The notes under the pieces: model-generated
What the model saw: only the letters and a program-made list of their open reading frames with translations
What the model was told of the DNA's origin: nothing
The model's database searches: none
Program-made: the position numbers and the translations under genes
In this document: piece by piece, positions 16,235 to 25,636 of the stretch
Position numbering within the stretch: the first letter of the stretch is position 1
How the letters are laid out: each line of letters starts with the position of its first letter
Assembly (NCBI RefSeq): GCF_014779665.1
Contig: NZ_JACXYY010000001.1
Coordinates: 186,001 to 250,000 of the forward strand
Direction of reading: 5' to 3'
Source of the DNA: Nocardioides hwasunensis
Lineage (GTDB): Bacteria > Actinomycetota > Actinomycetes > Propionibacteriales > Nocardioidaceae
Length of the DNA stretch: 64,000 bases

Positions 16235-18133
16235 GTGAGTTCGCCCGAGGTCAAGACGGATCCCGACCAGTCCTCCTGCAAGGGATCGCAAGCCTTCGAG
16301 GCCGCCAGCCCCCGGTCGCTGCGCGACTTCATGCGCACCGAGTCCGGCTCCGCCGGGATGCTGGTCGCCGCAGCGCTGATCGCGCTGGTCTGGGCGAACT
16401 CGCCGTGGTCGCAGTCCTACGTCGACCTCTGGCACACCGAGCTGGCGATCCGCTTCGGCAGCGGCGGGCTGACGATGGACCTGCACCACTGGATCAACGA
16501 CGGCCTGATGGTCGTCTTCTTCTTCGTCATCGGCCTCGAGGTCCGCAAGGAGTTCGCCATCGGCGAGCTCACCGACCGCAGCCGCATCGTCGTGCCGCTC
16601 GTCGCGGGCATCACCGGCATGCTCGTGCCCGCCGGCATCTTCCTCGCGCTCAACTCCTCCGGTGAGGAGGCGGCGGGTTGGGGTGCGGTCATCGGCACGG
16701 ACACCGCGTTCCTGCTCGGCGTGATGGCGCTGGTGGGGCCCGCGGTCTCCACCCAGCTGCGGATCTTCCTGCTGACCCTGACGGTGATCGACGACATCGT
16801 CGCGGTCAGCGTGATCGGCGTCGTCTACTCCGACGATCTCTCGATCGGTGCGCTGCTCGTCGCGGCCGCGTGCCTGGCCGTGCTCGTCGGTCTCGACCGC
16901 GTCGGTGTCTGGCAGGCCGCGCCCTACGTCCTCGTTGTGCTGGTGCTGTGGATCGCGACCCTGGAGTCCGGCGTGCACGCTTCCATCGCCGGCATGGTCA
17001 GCGGGCTGCTGGTGCCGGCCCTGGACCCGCGCCGGTCCGACGTCGAGGACGCCGCGCGCTCGTTCCGCGCCTTCCGGCAGTCGCCCATGCCGGGTGTCCA
17101 GCGGGCTGCGCGGCGCTCGCTGACTCGCGCCATCTCGGTCAACGAGCGGCTGCAGGAGGCGCTCCACACCCCCACCAGCCACGTCGTCGTCCCGGTCTTC
17201 GCGCTCGCGAACGCCGGTGTCGACCTGCGCGACGGCGTCCTCGGCGACGCGTTCACCTCGCGGCTGATGTGGGGCATCGTGCTGGGCCTGGTGGTCGGCA
17301 AGGCGCTCGGCATCTTCGTCGGGGCCTTCGCCAGCATCCGTCTCGGCTGGGGGAGGCTGCCGCAGGGCGTCGGGCTCGGGCACACCCTGGCCGGAGGCGC
17401 GCTCTCGGGCATCGGCTTCACGGTCTCGCTGCTCATCATCAGCCTGGCCTTCGACTCCGCGCGCCTGCAGGACCAGGCCCGGGTGGGGGTGCTGCTCGCG
17501 GCGGTGCTGGCCAGCCTCGCCGGCTGGATGGCGTTCCGCTTCTCCGCCCGCGTCCTCGGTCAGGACGACGCCGCGCTGCCTCGCGTCCTCAGCCGGCCGG
17601 TCGACCCCGAGCGCGACCACGTCGTCGGACCGGTCGACGCCGAGCTCACCCTGGTGGAGTACCTCGACTACGAGTGCCCGTTCTGCGCCCGGGTCAGCGG
17701 TGTGGGCGACGAGCTCCGCGACCACTTCGGCGACCGACTGCGCTACGTCGTCCGGCACCTGCCGCTGCCGAACCACCCGCACGCCGAGCTCGCCTCCCTG
17801 GCCTCGGAGGCGGCGGCGCGGCAGGGCCGCTTCTGGGACATGCACGCCGTCCTCTTCACCCACCAGGACGAGCTCGAGCTCGAGGACCTCGTCGGCTACG
17901 CCGCCCAGCTCGACCTCGACGTCGAGCGGTTCATGCGTGACCTCGAGGACGACGACGTCGCCCGGCACGTGGCGCACGACGTCGCGTCGGCGGAGGAGAG
18001 CGGCGTCCGCGGCACGCCGACGTTCTTCATCGGCGACCTCCGCCACGTCGGACCCTTCGACGCGCGCAGCCTGATCGCGGCGCTCGAGTCGTCGGGGCAC
18101 TCGCCGGGCGTGCGGCCTCCCGTCGACAGGTGA
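16235..18133 (+). CDS. nhaA: NhaA-type Na+/H+ antiporter fused to a DsbA-like thioredoxin domain
   Basis: Residues about 28-440 are an NhaA antiporter, which expels Na+ in exchange for protons across the inner membrane. It has the expected helices and the essential Asp pair in [19 protein letters not shown] (residues 186-187). Residues about 460-625 are a DsbA/thioredoxin-like domain with active site YECPFCARV (Cys481 and Cys484) and the cis-Pro loop [11 protein letters not shown]. Such NhaA-thioredoxin fusions are known in actinobacteria; how the redox domain serves the transporter is not established. The total of 632 aa, against about 390 for plain NhaA, reflects the fusion. GTG 16235 is placed by the -10 box immediately upstream. 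Confidence 0.92.
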   Translation: MSSPEVKTDPDQSSCKGSQAFEAASPRSLRDFMRTESGSAGMLVAAALIALVWANSPWSQSYVDLWHTELAIRFGSGGLTMDLHHWINDGLMVVFFFVIGLEVRKEFAIGELTDRSRIVVPLVAGITGMLVPAGIFLALNSSGEEAAGWGAVIGTDTAFLLGVMALVGPAVSTQLRIFLLTLTVIDDIVAVSVIGVVYSDDLSIGALLVAAACLAVLVGLDRVGVWQAAPYVLVVLVLWIATLESGVHASIAGMVSGLLVPALDPRRSDVEDAARSFRAFRQSPMPGVQRAARRSLTRAISVNERLQEALHTPTSHVVVPVFALANAGVDLRDGVLGDAFTSRLMWGIVLGLVVGKALGIFVGAFASIRLGWGRLPQGVGLGHTLAGGALSGIGFTVSLLIISLAFDSARLQDQARVGVLLAAVLASLAGWMAFRFSARVLGQDDAALPRVLSRPVDPERDHVVGPVDAELTLVEYLDYECPFCARVSGVGDELRDHFGDRLRYVVRHLPLPNHPHAELASLASEAAARQGRFWDMHAVLFTHQDELELEDLVGYAAQLDLDVERFMRDLEDDDVARHVAHDVASAEESGVRGTPTFFIGDLRHVGPFDARSLIAALESSGHSPGVRPPVDR

Positions 18134-18214
18134 TCCCGGCCCTGCGGGCCTGATCCGTCATCCGGGAGGCGACCCGGAGAGTGCGGGGCGCAACGACGGG
18201 TCCGGGAGCGGACG

Positions 18215-18559
18215 TCAGCGTCCGGCGGACGCGCACGCGATGCAGGTGCGGGTCGCCGGAAGTGCCTCCAGCCGAGCGTCGGCGATGGCGGCGCCGCAGC
18301 CCTCGCACACGCCGTACGACCCGGCGTCGAGGCGCGCGACCGCGGCGTCGAGCTCGTCGAGGTGGTGACGGACCTGGCGGACGAGCGCCCCGATCTGTGA
18401 GCGCTCGAAGGCGATCGTCGCCCCCTCGGGGTCGTGCTCGTCGTCGGCGTTGGTGTCGAGCGAGGCGGCCACGATCGACGCGTGGTCACCGGTCAGGGAC
18501 GACAGGCGGGCGAGCGTCGCGTCGCGCTCGGCAACCAACCGGCGCCGCATCTCGTCCAT
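18215..18559 (-). CDS. DksA/TraR-type C4 zinc-finger protein
   Basis: This 114-aa protein has a helical N-terminus (residues 1-75) and a C-terminal TraR/DksA zinc finger. The finger is YGVCEGCGAAIADARLEALPATRTCIAC, with four Cys as CxxC-x17-CxxC. The family contacts RNA polymerase through the secondary channel or binds nucleic acid. The acidic DxxDxA tip that defines DksA function is not evident, although the segment NADDEHDPEGATIAFERSQI is the region commonly found before the finger. It is divergent from the Ser/Thr kinase gene. ATG 18559 gives the family's usual length. Confidence 0.85.
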   Translation of the reverse strand: MDEMRRRLVAERDATLARLSSLTGDHASIVAASLDTNADDEHDPEGATIAFERSQIGALVRQVRHHLDELDAAVARLDAGSYGVCEGCGAAIADARLEALPATRTCIACASAGR

Positions 18560-18634
18560 CCGGACATGATGGACCAGGCCCACGACAGCCCGCCGCGCGA
18601 CACCGGGATCACCGGGTTCGCCGGGCCCCGGCCG

Positions 18635-18640
18635 TATCCT
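18635..18640 (+). promoter_or_regulatory. -10 element TATCCT before the kinase gene
   Basis: TATCCT ends six bases before the GTG at 18647 and defines that start. Confidence 0.55.
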
Positions 18641-18646
18641 CGTGCC

Positions 18647-20434
18647 GTGACGACCCCCACCCACGCGCGCACCGGCACCGAGGCGCCGCCGCCCGGGCTG
18701 ACCGTCGGCGGCTACGCGCTGCGGGCCCGCCTCGGCGAGGGCGGCATGGGTGTGGTGCACCTCGGCCAGAGGCCGGGGGAGCGCCCGGTGGCGATCAAGG
18801 TGCTCCGGCCGCACATCGTCGGTGACGACGAGGCGCGGCGCCGGCTGGCCCGCGAGGTGAGCTCGCTGAGCCGGGTGCGCAGCCGCCGCATCGCCGAGAT
18901 CGTCGACGCCGACCCGTTCGGCGAGATCCCGTTCGTCGCCACCCGCTACGTCCCCGGACTGTCGCTGCACGACCACGTGCAGGAGGAGGGTGGGCTGTCC
19001 GGCGACGACCTGGTGTGGTTCGCCGACTGCCTGGCCGAGGCGCTCGAGGCCGTTCACTCCGTCGGGGTGCTGCACCGCGACATCAAGCCCTCCAACGTGA
19101 TCATGGAGGGCCGCACGCCGATCCTCATCGACTTCGGGCTGGCCCGGGTCGCCGAGGACTCGCGCATCACGATGAACGGCTGGCTGCTCGGCACGCCGGG
19201 ATACCTCGCGCCCGAGATCCTCTACGGCGACGACGCCAGCGCGGCCTCCGACGTCCACGCCTGGGCCGCCACCGTGGCGTACGCCGGCACCGGCCGCGCC
19301 CCCTACGGCCGCGGGCCGTCCGTGGCGATCATGGACCGGGTCCGTCGCGGCGAGCACGACCTGACAGGCCTCGACCCCGACGTGCTCGAGCTCGTCGAGG
19401 ACGCGCTCGCGCCCGACCCGGCCGACCGGCCCACGCTCGACGAGGCGCGCGACTGGCTCGAGGCCCTCGCCGGCGGGGTGTCGGTCGATCGCCGCAGCCA
19501 GCCCAGCGCGAGCCCGGTCACCCTGCCCTACGCCGCCGCGGCGCAGCAGGAGCACGACGCGCCGACCCGCCTGGGCACCGCCGAGGCCGCGGTCGCGCCG
19601 CTCGCGCCCGCCGCGCCGCTCGAGCCCGTGGTCCCGCCGGTGGATGAGCCGGTGCACTGGTCGCAGGACTGGACCTCGCCCACCGAGTCGCCGATCGAGG
19701 ACCTCTACGACGACCGCGGCGACGACACGTACGAACAGCGCCCCACCCAGGGCTGGGGCGAGGCGAGCACCCTCCCGCACCGCCAGACCCGGGTCCTGCC
19801 CGACGGCTCGACGGAGTACGTCGCCGACTACGGCCCGCCCGTCCGCCAGCGCGTCCCCGCCGGCCAGCGCCTGCGTCGGGGGCTCACCCTCCTCGCCGTC
19901 GGAGGAGTGGCGACAGGGGGCTTCGCGCTCGCGCCCTACGTCACCCTCGCCGTCCTCCTCGTCGCGGTGTGGCTGCTGCGCAGCGGCTCGATGGCTGCGT
20001 CGTCCGCCGGCCTCCGTCGCGACCGTCGCGGCGTGAAGTGGTACGACGGGATCCAGGTGCTGCTGTCCGCGCCCTGGCACGCCGTCGCTGGCCTCGGCGG
20101 TGCCCTGCTGCTGTTCCTCTGGAGCATCGGGATCGCGTGCGCGATCGCCCTCCTGTGCTTCGCCGCGTCGATCTCGATGACCACCTCGCTCGGGGTCGTC
20201 GGCGCGACCTTCGTGCTGGCCACCTGGTGGGGTCCCGGCTCCGAGCGGGTCAGGTCTCCTGTCCACCGCGTGGTCGACCCGCTCGCCCGGCGCGGCGTTC
20301 CGTGGCTGCTGGTCACGCTGCTCGTCGCGGCCCTCGGCACCGGCCTCGGTGGCGCCGCCGGCGCGCAGGGGACGAGCTGGTCGCCCAGCGACGCCGCGCC
20401 GTTCTCCGGCGTACGCCTGCCCGGCTGGCTCTGA
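18647..20434 (+). CDS. Membrane-anchored serine/threonine protein kinase
   Basis: The first 270 residues form a Hanks-type kinase: glycine loop RLGEGGMGVVHLG, ATP-binding Lys51 in VAIKVL, catalytic HRDIKPSN (His143-Asp145), DFGLA (Asp162), and GTPGYLAPEIL as the activation-segment anchor. A Pro/Ala/Glu-rich linker (about 280-405) follows. The C-terminus holds several hydrophobic helices (LLAVGGVATGGFALAPYVTLAVLLVAVWLL; LGGALLLFLWSIGIACAIALLCFAASI; WLLVTLLVAALGTGLGGAAGA) rather than the single helix and PASTA domains of PknB. The kinase domain therefore faces the cytoplasm. The target is unknown. It is transcribed divergently from the zinc-finger gene. Confidence 0.9.
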   Translation: MTTPTHARTGTEAPPPGLTVGGYALRARLGEGGMGVVHLGQRPGERPVAIKVLRPHIVGDDEARRRLAREVSSLSRVRSRRIAEIVDADPFGEIPFVATRYVPGLSLHDHVQEEGGLSGDDLVWFADCLAEALEAVHSVGVLHRDIKPSNVIMEGRTPILIDFGLARVAEDSRITMNGWLLGTPGYLAPEILYGDDASAASDVHAWAATVAYAGTGRAPYGRGPSVAIMDRVRRGEHDLTGLDPDVLELVEDALAPDPADRPTLDEARDWLEALAGGVSVDRRSQPSASPVTLPYAAAAQQEHDAPTRLGTAEAAVAPLAPAAPLEPVVPPVDEPVHWSQDWTSPTESPIEDLYDDRGDDTYEQRPTQGWGEASTLPHRQTRVLPDGSTEYVADYGPPVRQRVPAGQRLRRGLTLLAVGGVATGGFALAPYVTLAVLLVAVWLLRSGSMAASSAGLRRDRRGVKWYDGIQVLLSAPWHAVAGLGGALLLFLWSIGIACAIALLCFAASISMTTSLGVVGATFVLATWWGPGSERVRSPVHRVVDPLARRGVPWLLVTLLVAALGTGLGGAAGAQGTSWSPSDAAPFSGVRLPGWL

Positions 20435-20501
20435 CCTCCGGCGCGCCGCCGATGCAGGTGTCGCGAGCGCACCGCGACCGCCAGGGTGACATGCTCGCGC
20501 G

Positions 20502-21479
20502 GTGACCACCGCCCGCACCGTGCCCGTCACCACCGAGATGGACGGCGACGAGCTCGACGCGATCGACGCCTGGCACCTCGCACGCGAGCACGGGCTGCGC
20601 GCGATCGCCGTCGAGTCCTTCGTCCGCTTCCGCTACGGCGACGGCTTCACCAACTCCCGCGCGCTCGCGCTCCAGGCGTGCCTGGCCGTCGTGCCGTTCC
20701 TGCTCGCGCTGACCGGGCTCGCGGCCGACCTCGACGAGGAGCGGCCGGCGCGCGTGGTCGCGCACGTCGTCGACAGCGTCTCGCCCGGCTCGGGGGAGGG
20801 TGACGCGCTGGCCTCGGCGGTCGAGTCGTCCGACCAGTCGGAGGTGGCAGGCGAGATCGCCCTGTTCCTCGGGCTGGGGTTCGCCCTCGTCTCGATGACG
20901 ACCGCCATGGCCCAGGTCGAGCGCGGCGCGAACCGGATCTACGGCATCAGACGAGATCGTCCCGCTCGTGCGAAGTACGGCCGCGCCGCCGTCCTGACCG
21001 TGGTCCTGGCGGGTCCGGTCGGGGTGGGCTTCGTGATGATCGTGGGCGGAAGCGCGATCGGCGAGGCCATGGTCGAGGTCTACGGCTGGTCGTCGACGAC
21101 CGAGCGCTGGTGGAACGTGCTGCGCTGGCCCGTCGGTCTCGCCCTGCTCGTCGCCACGATCGCCGTGCTGCTCGACCACGTCCCGCGCCGTCGCCAGCCG
21201 GCACTCTCGTGGCTCGCCCTCGGTGCCGGCGTCGCGGTGCTCCTCAGCGGCGTCGCCACGGCCGGGCTCTCGGGCTACGTCCTGCTCAGCGGGTCCTTCG
21301 ACGCCGTCTACGGCCCGCTCGCGGGCATCGTCGCCCTGCTGCTGTGGGCGCTCCTGTCGTCGATCGCCCTGTTCTACGGCATCGCGGTGTGCGCCCAGCT
21401 CGAGGCGCTGCGTGCCGGTGAGGCGGAGCCGGTCCTCGACGATCCCGGCCGACCGCACGCCACCCAGGTCGCGGGCTGA
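20502..21479 (+). CDS. YihY/BrkB-family inner membrane protein
   Basis: This 325-aa protein has about six membrane helices. It shows the YihY signature region FRYGDGFTNSRALALQACLAVVPFLLALTGLA near the start and the conserved end of the family (YGPLAGIVALLLWALLSSIALFYGIAVCAQLEA). The family was once called ribonuclease BN by error; its function is unknown, possibly transport. GTG 20502 is used. The gap of 67 bases from the kinase gene shows no obvious promoter, so the two may be co-transcribed. Confidence 0.85.
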   Translation: MTTARTVPVTTEMDGDELDAIDAWHLAREHGLRAIAVESFVRFRYGDGFTNSRALALQACLAVVPFLLALTGLAADLDEERPARVVAHVVDSVSPGSGEGDALASAVESSDQSEVAGEIALFLGLGFALVSMTTAMAQVERGANRIYGIRRDRPARAKYGRAAVLTVVLAGPVGVGFVMIVGGSAIGEAMVEVYGWSSTTERWWNVLRWPVGLALLVATIAVLLDHVPRRRQPALSWLALGAGVAVLLSGVATAGLSGYVLLSGSFDAVYGPLAGIVALLLWALLSSIALFYGIAVCAQLEALRAGEAEPVLDDPGRPHATQVAG

Positions 21480-21507
21480 GTCCTCGCCGGCGGGAGTGCG
21501 GCGCCGC

Positions 21508-22089
21508 TCACGACTCGACCTGCTCCGGATGGTCGATCACGAGCTCCGCCAACAGACGCACGTCGGGCGCCCGGACACCGCGGCCGGCGGGGCGCAGGCG
21601 CATGGCCAGCCGGCCCGAGTAGAGGAGCAGCAGCGCCTCTGCCACCGTCCGCGCCGACGTCCCGACCACGGGCTCGGCCAGCTCGCGCAGCCGCATCCTC
21701 GCCGTGTCGGTCTCCCGCTGGACGGCCGTCGCCAGCACCTGCGGCGGATCGGCGTGCCCGGCGGCGGTGCCGAGGAAGGCGCACCACCGGGCGCCCGACT
21801 CCCGTCGCTGGAAGGCGTCCATCGCGTCGAACACCGCCAGCAGGCGATCGCGGTCGGTCGCCGCCCGCGACAGCGCGGAGTCCCACACCTCGATCCACTC
21901 GGCGTGGCGTCGGTCGAGGGCCGCGGCGACGAGCTCGTCCTTGCTGCCGTACGCCCGGTAGAGCGTGGCGGGCGAGACGTGGGCCCGCGCGAGGATCACG
22001 TCGACGGGGGCGTGCGCGTCGCCACCCGCGAAGACCACCTCGTCGACCGCGTCGAGGAGCCTGGTGAGCGTCGAGTCCCGGGTGGCCAC
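21508..22089 (-). CDS. TetR-family transcriptional regulator
   Basis: This 193-aa regulator has an N-terminal TetR HTH (residues 8-55; APVDVILARAHVSPATLYRAYGSKDELVAAAL) and a ligand-binding helical C-terminal domain. It is transcribed away from an MFS transporter whose start is only 22 bases off, the standard arrangement for a repressor of an efflux pump. The start is GTG 22089 (VATRDSTL), six bases after a -10 box on the minus strand. Confidence 0.88.
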   Translation of the reverse strand: MATRDSTLTRLLDAVDEVVFAGGDAHAPVDVILARAHVSPATLYRAYGSKDELVAAALDRRHAEWIEVWDSALSRAATDRDRLLAVFDAMDAFQRRESGARWCAFLGTAAGHADPPQVLATAVQRETDTARMRLRELAEPVVGTSARTVAEALLLLYSGRLAMRLRPAGRGVRAPDVRLLAELVIDHPEQVES

Positions 22090-22095
22090 GGGTCC

Positions 22096-22105
22096 AGTGT
22101 AGGTT
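22096..22105. promoter_or_regulatory. Overlapping divergent -10 elements of the TetR and MFS genes
   Basis: On the plus strand TAGGTT (22100-22105) ends six bases before the MFS GTG. On the minus strand TACACT (22101-22096) ends six bases before the regulator GTG. The two boxes share two base pairs, so RNA polymerase cannot occupy both at once. Confidence 0.55.
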
Positions 22106-22111
22106 GAAGAA

Positions 22112-23320
22112 GTGAAACGAACGTTATTGTTTGCGGATGCGCGGGAAGCGCTGCTCGTCGTTGCCGGCGCCGGCCTGATCGCGGGGACCTACGGCCTGGT
22201 GCGCCTGGCCTACGGGCTCTTCCTCCCGGACATCTCGCGCGCAGTGGACATGGGCACCGCCACGGCCGGCTACATCGCCTCGGGTGCCTCGGCGGCGTAC
22301 TGCGTCGGAGCGCTGGTCGGGCTGCTGCTGGCCGCCCGCCCTCGCGTGCTGGTGCTCCTTGCCGTCGCCACGGCGTCCGGCGGCGCGGTGCTCCTGGCGC
22401 TGGCGCCGACCCTCGCGGTCCTGGGGCCGGCCGTCGTGGTCGCCTCCACCGGCGCCGGTCTGGCCTCGCCCGGTCTCGTGGGCGTCGTCGCGCGCAGTGT
22501 CACGGCGTCGCGCGGTGCCGCGGCGCAGGCGACGGTCAACGCCGGAACGGGCCCCGGCCTGGTGGCCGCGGGCCTGCTCGCCCTCGCGCTGCCCGACTGG
22601 CGCACGGCCTTCGTCCTGGCTGCCGTCGTCACCGCCCTCGCCGGCGGTGCGGTGCTGCTCCTCGACCGGGACGAGGGCCGCTCGGCTCCGACGCCCGCCG
22701 CCTCGGCGGACGACGAGCCGGACCTCGCGCTGGCGTCCCTGCTCGCGCTCGGCGTCCCGGCTCTCGGGGCGGTGCTGCTGGGCGCGGCCTCGGCGGTGAC
22801 CTGGACCTACGGCCGCACGCAGGTGGCAGCCACCGGCGCGAGCGACACGGCGACGGTCGTGGCCTGGATCGCGCTGGGCGTCGGCGGCACCGCCACCGTG
22901 CTCACCTCGCGCCGCCTGGCGGCCCTGTCGCCCCGGAGCGCCTGGATGCTGGCTGCGGGCGTCGTCGCGGTGGCCACGGCCACACTGGGACTGCCAACGG
23001 CACCGCTCCCGGCGTACGTCGTCGCGTGCGCCGGGTTCGGCTGGGGCTTCGTCGCAGCGAGCTCGGCGCTCATCGCGTGGGCCGGTCGCGCGGTGCCGGG
23101 GCGGGACGCGGCCGGCACCTCCGCGCTGTTCGTCGCCCTGGTGCTCGGCCAGGCAGCCGGCTCCGCGCTGGCGGGTGCGCTGGCGGGCGGTCGGGGGCTG
23201 TCCAGCGCGTTCGTCGTGTCCGCGGTGGTGGCCCTGGTTGCCGCGGCGTGCGGCCGGATCGCTCCGCGGTCGGATCCACCGCTCGCCGGCGCACGGCGTC
23301 GCGCAGCGCTCCGCGTCTGA
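22112..23320 (+). CDS. MFS transporter (YbfB/Cyn-like)
   Basis: This 402-aa protein has twelve hydrophobic segments and major-facilitator character. LIAGTYGLVRLAYGLFLPDISRAVDMGTATAGYIASGASAAYCVGAL is the first helical pair, and a charged central loop lies near residues 190-205. It is probably an exporter of a small organic compound controlled by the divergent TetR protein. GTG 22112 is set by the TAGGTT box. The first codons (AAACGAACGTTATTGTTTGC) are unusually AT-rich for this genome and probably overlap the regulator's binding site. Confidence 0.85.
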   Translation: MKRTLLFADAREALLVVAGAGLIAGTYGLVRLAYGLFLPDISRAVDMGTATAGYIASGASAAYCVGALVGLLLAARPRVLVLLAVATASGGAVLLALAPTLAVLGPAVVVASTGAGLASPGLVGVVARSVTASRGAAAQATVNAGTGPGLVAAGLLALALPDWRTAFVLAAVVTALAGGAVLLLDRDEGRSAPTPAASADDEPDLALASLLALGVPALGAVLLGAASAVTWTYGRTQVAATGASDTATVVAWIALGVGGTATVLTSRRLAALSPRSAWMLAAGVVAVATATLGLPTAPLPAYVVACAGFGWGFVAASSALIAWAGRAVPGRDAAGTSALFVALVLGQAAGSALAGALAGGRGLSSAFVVSAVVALVAAACGRIAPRSDPPLAGARRRAALRV

Positions 23321-23477
23321 CGCCCTCCGTCGCCCACCCCTGGGAACGGTGCACCAGCCGGACCACCCGCGTACGTTGGGCACGTCCGGCACCGGCCCTG
23401 CCTCCCGCCTGATCCTCCGGACGGCTCGCGTGCCCGAGCGCCGCCCGGGCGCCCACCGTGATCACCAGGAGGCTCGC

Positions 23478-24335
23478 ATGCGTCTGACCTCCTCGCGCGC
23501 CGACGAGCGGCCGGCCGTGGTCGTCGTGGTCGGTGCCTCCAGCGGGATCGGTCGTGCCGTCTCGCTCGAGCTCGCCACGCGAGGCCATCACGTGGGCCTG
23601 CTGGCCCGGCGGGTCGACGAGCTCGAGGACGCCGCCCTCGCGTGCCGCTCCGCCGGTGCTGGCTCGGCATGGGTCACGACGTGCGACGTGGTCGACGACG
23701 GCCAGGTCGCCGACGCGGTGGCCGATGCCCGTGCGCGGCACGGGCGCATCGACGCGGTGGTGCACTGCGCCGGCATCGTGACCTACGGGCGCATCGAGGA
23801 CGCGGACGCCGAGCACGCCAGCCAGGTGGTGCAGACCAACCTCCTCGGCGCCATGACCGTGGCCCGGCACGTCGTGCCTGTGCTCCGCGAGCAGCGTCAG
23901 GGCACCCTGGTGCTGGTCGGCTCCTTGCTCGGGCACATCGCCGTGCCCGGCATGACCCCCTACGTCGTCTCGAAGTGGGGCGTACGCGCGCTGGCGCGGC
24001 AGCTGCGCATCGAGAACGTGGACCTGCCCGGGGTCGGCATCGTGCACGTGTCGCCCGGCAGTGTCGACACCGACATCTACGACGAGGCCCTCGACAGCGC
24101 CGGTGCGGTCAACTCGCCTCCGCCGCCGATGCAGTCCCCGGAGCAGGTCGCCGCCGTCATCGTCCGCGTCATCGACCGAGGGCGAGGGCGAGGGCGAGGC
24201 GGCGGCAGCGTGCAGTCGTCCATGGTCAACTACGCGCTGATCGCCGCGTTCGTCGTCACGCCGAGGGTCTGGGACCGGCTCGTCGGACCGGTCTTCGAGC
24301 GTGTCTCGCACAGGGGCCGGAGCTCGGCGAGATGA
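23478..24335 (+). CDS. Short-chain dehydrogenase/reductase (SDR)
   Basis: This 285-aa classical SDR has the cofactor loop VVGASSGIGRAV near residue 15, the NNAG-equivalent VHCAGIVTYG, the catalytic serine region LVLVGSLLG and the YxxxK motif YVVSKWG. The substrate is unknown. AGGAGG at 23466-23471 precedes ATG 23478 at good distance. A hexamer microrepeat GAGGGC (three perfect copies, 24178-24195) encodes the RGRGRGRGGG linker before a hydrophobic C-terminal tail (MVNYALIAAFVVTPRVWDRLV) that may touch the membrane. It lies 63 bases upstream of pitA; co-transcription is possible. Confidence 0.88.
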   Translation: MRLTSSRADERPAVVVVVGASSGIGRAVSLELATRGHHVGLLARRVDELEDAALACRSAGAGSAWVTTCDVVDDGQVADAVADARARHGRIDAVVHCAGIVTYGRIEDADAEHASQVVQTNLLGAMTVARHVVPVLREQRQGTLVLVGSLLGHIAVPGMTPYVVSKWGVRALARQLRIENVDLPGVGIVHVSPGSVDTDIYDEALDSAGAVNSPPPPMQSPEQVAAVIVRVIDRGRGRGRGGGSVQSSMVNYALIAAFVVTPRVWDRLVGPVFERVSHRGRSSAR

Positions 24336-24398
24336 ACAGCGGCTGAACACCGCCGCCGGGGTCTCGCCACGTCGCGGATCGAGGAGAACAGTCGAGGC

Positions 24399-25622
24399 GT
24401 GACCCCCGAGCTCGTCATCCTGGGGCTGGTCGTGGTGACCGCCCTGGCGTTCGACTTCACCAACGGATTCCACGACACCGGCAACGCGATGGCCACGTCC
24501 ATCGCCACCGGCGCCCTGCGACCCAAGGTCGCCGTCGCCCTCTCCGGCACCCTCAACCTCGTCGGCGCCTTCCTGTCCGTGGAGGTGGCGCTCACCGTCA
24601 CCAACGCGGTCATCAAGGTGCAGGACTCCGACGGCGCGCCGCGGGAGCAGTTCCTCGCCGACGGGGGCCAGGCGCTGCTGCTGATCATCCTCGCCGGCCT
24701 GGTCGGCGGCATCCTGTGGAACCTGCTCACCTGGCTCCTCGGCCTTCCGTCCAGCTCGTCCCACGCACTCTTCGGAGGACTCGTCGGCGCGACGATCGCG
24801 GGCCTGGGCCTCTCCGGCGTCAACTGGGCCGGGGACGGCTCGAAGCTCGACGGGGTGGTCGGCAAGGTGCTGCTGCCGGCGCTGCTGTCCCCGGTGATCG
24901 CCCTCGTCGTCGCCGCGGTCGGCACCTGGTTGATCCACAGGATCACCGACGGCGTCACCGAGCGCTACCGCGAGAGCGGCTTCCGCTGGGGGCAGATCGG
25001 CTCGGCGTCGCTCGTCTCCCTGGCGCACGGCACCAACGACGCGCAGAAGACGATGGGCGTGATCACGCTCGCGCTGATCGCGTCGGGGGAGTGGTCCGAC
25101 ACCGGCTCCATCCCGTTCTGGGTCAAGCTCTCGTGCGCGCTGGCGATCGCCCTCGGCACCTACCTCGGCGGCTGGCGGATCATCCGCACGCTCGGCAAGG
25201 GGCTGGTCGAGATCTCCTCGCCCCAGGGCATGGCCGCCGAGAGCTCGTCGGCCGCGGTCATCCTCGCCTCGAGCCACCTGGGCTTCGCGCTCTCCACGAC
25301 CCACGTCGCCACCGGCTCGATCCTCGGCACCGGCATCGGCAAGAGAGGCGCCGAGGTCCGCTGGGGCGTGGCAGGTCGGATGGTGCTCGCCTGGATGATC
25401 ACCTTCCCGATGGCGGCCGTGGCCGGAGCCGTCACGTGGTGGATCGGCAACCTGGTCGGCGGACTGCCGGGCGCGCTCGCCGTGTTCGCGATCCTCGTCG
25501 GCCTGTCGTCGGCGATGTACGTCCGCTCCCGCCGGGCCCCGGTCGACCACTCCAACGTCAACGACGACTGGGAGGGCGCCACGTCCACCAGCGTCCCCGC
25601 CCCCGCGACGACCGCCGGCTGA
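24399..25622 (+). CDS. pitA: Low-affinity inorganic phosphate transporter
   Basis: This 407-aa Pit-family symporter imports metal-phosphate with protons. Both family repeats are visible: DFTNGFHDTGNAMATSIATGALRPKVAVALSGTLNLVGAF near the N-terminus and SLAHGTNDAQKTMGVITLALIASG in the middle, plus ALSTTHVATGSILGTGIGKR later. About ten membrane segments are seen. GTG 24399 follows GAGGAG at 24381-24386. It starts a three-gene operon with two small genes, the same order as Mycobacterium tuberculosis pitA-Rv0544c-Rv0543c. Confidence 0.94.
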   Translation: MTPELVILGLVVVTALAFDFTNGFHDTGNAMATSIATGALRPKVAVALSGTLNLVGAFLSVEVALTVTNAVIKVQDSDGAPREQFLADGGQALLLIILAGLVGGILWNLLTWLLGLPSSSSHALFGGLVGATIAGLGLSGVNWAGDGSKLDGVVGKVLLPALLSPVIALVVAAVGTWLIHRITDGVTERYRESGFRWGQIGSASLVSLAHGTNDAQKTMGVITLALIASGEWSDTGSIPFWVKLSCALAIALGTYLGGWRIIRTLGKGLVEISSPQGMAAESSSAAVILASSHLGFALSTTHVATGSILGTGIGKRGAEVRWGVAGRMVLAWMITFPMAAVAGAVTWWIGNLVGGLPGALAVFAILVGLSSAMYVRSRRAPVDHSNVNDDWEGATSTSVPAPATTAG

Positions 25623-25636
25623 GCCAGGAGACGACG

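Noticed and set aside
16052..18100. Long minus-strand frame over nhaA
   Set aside because: Same GC-codon artefact; the plus strand encodes intact NhaA and thioredoxin motifs.
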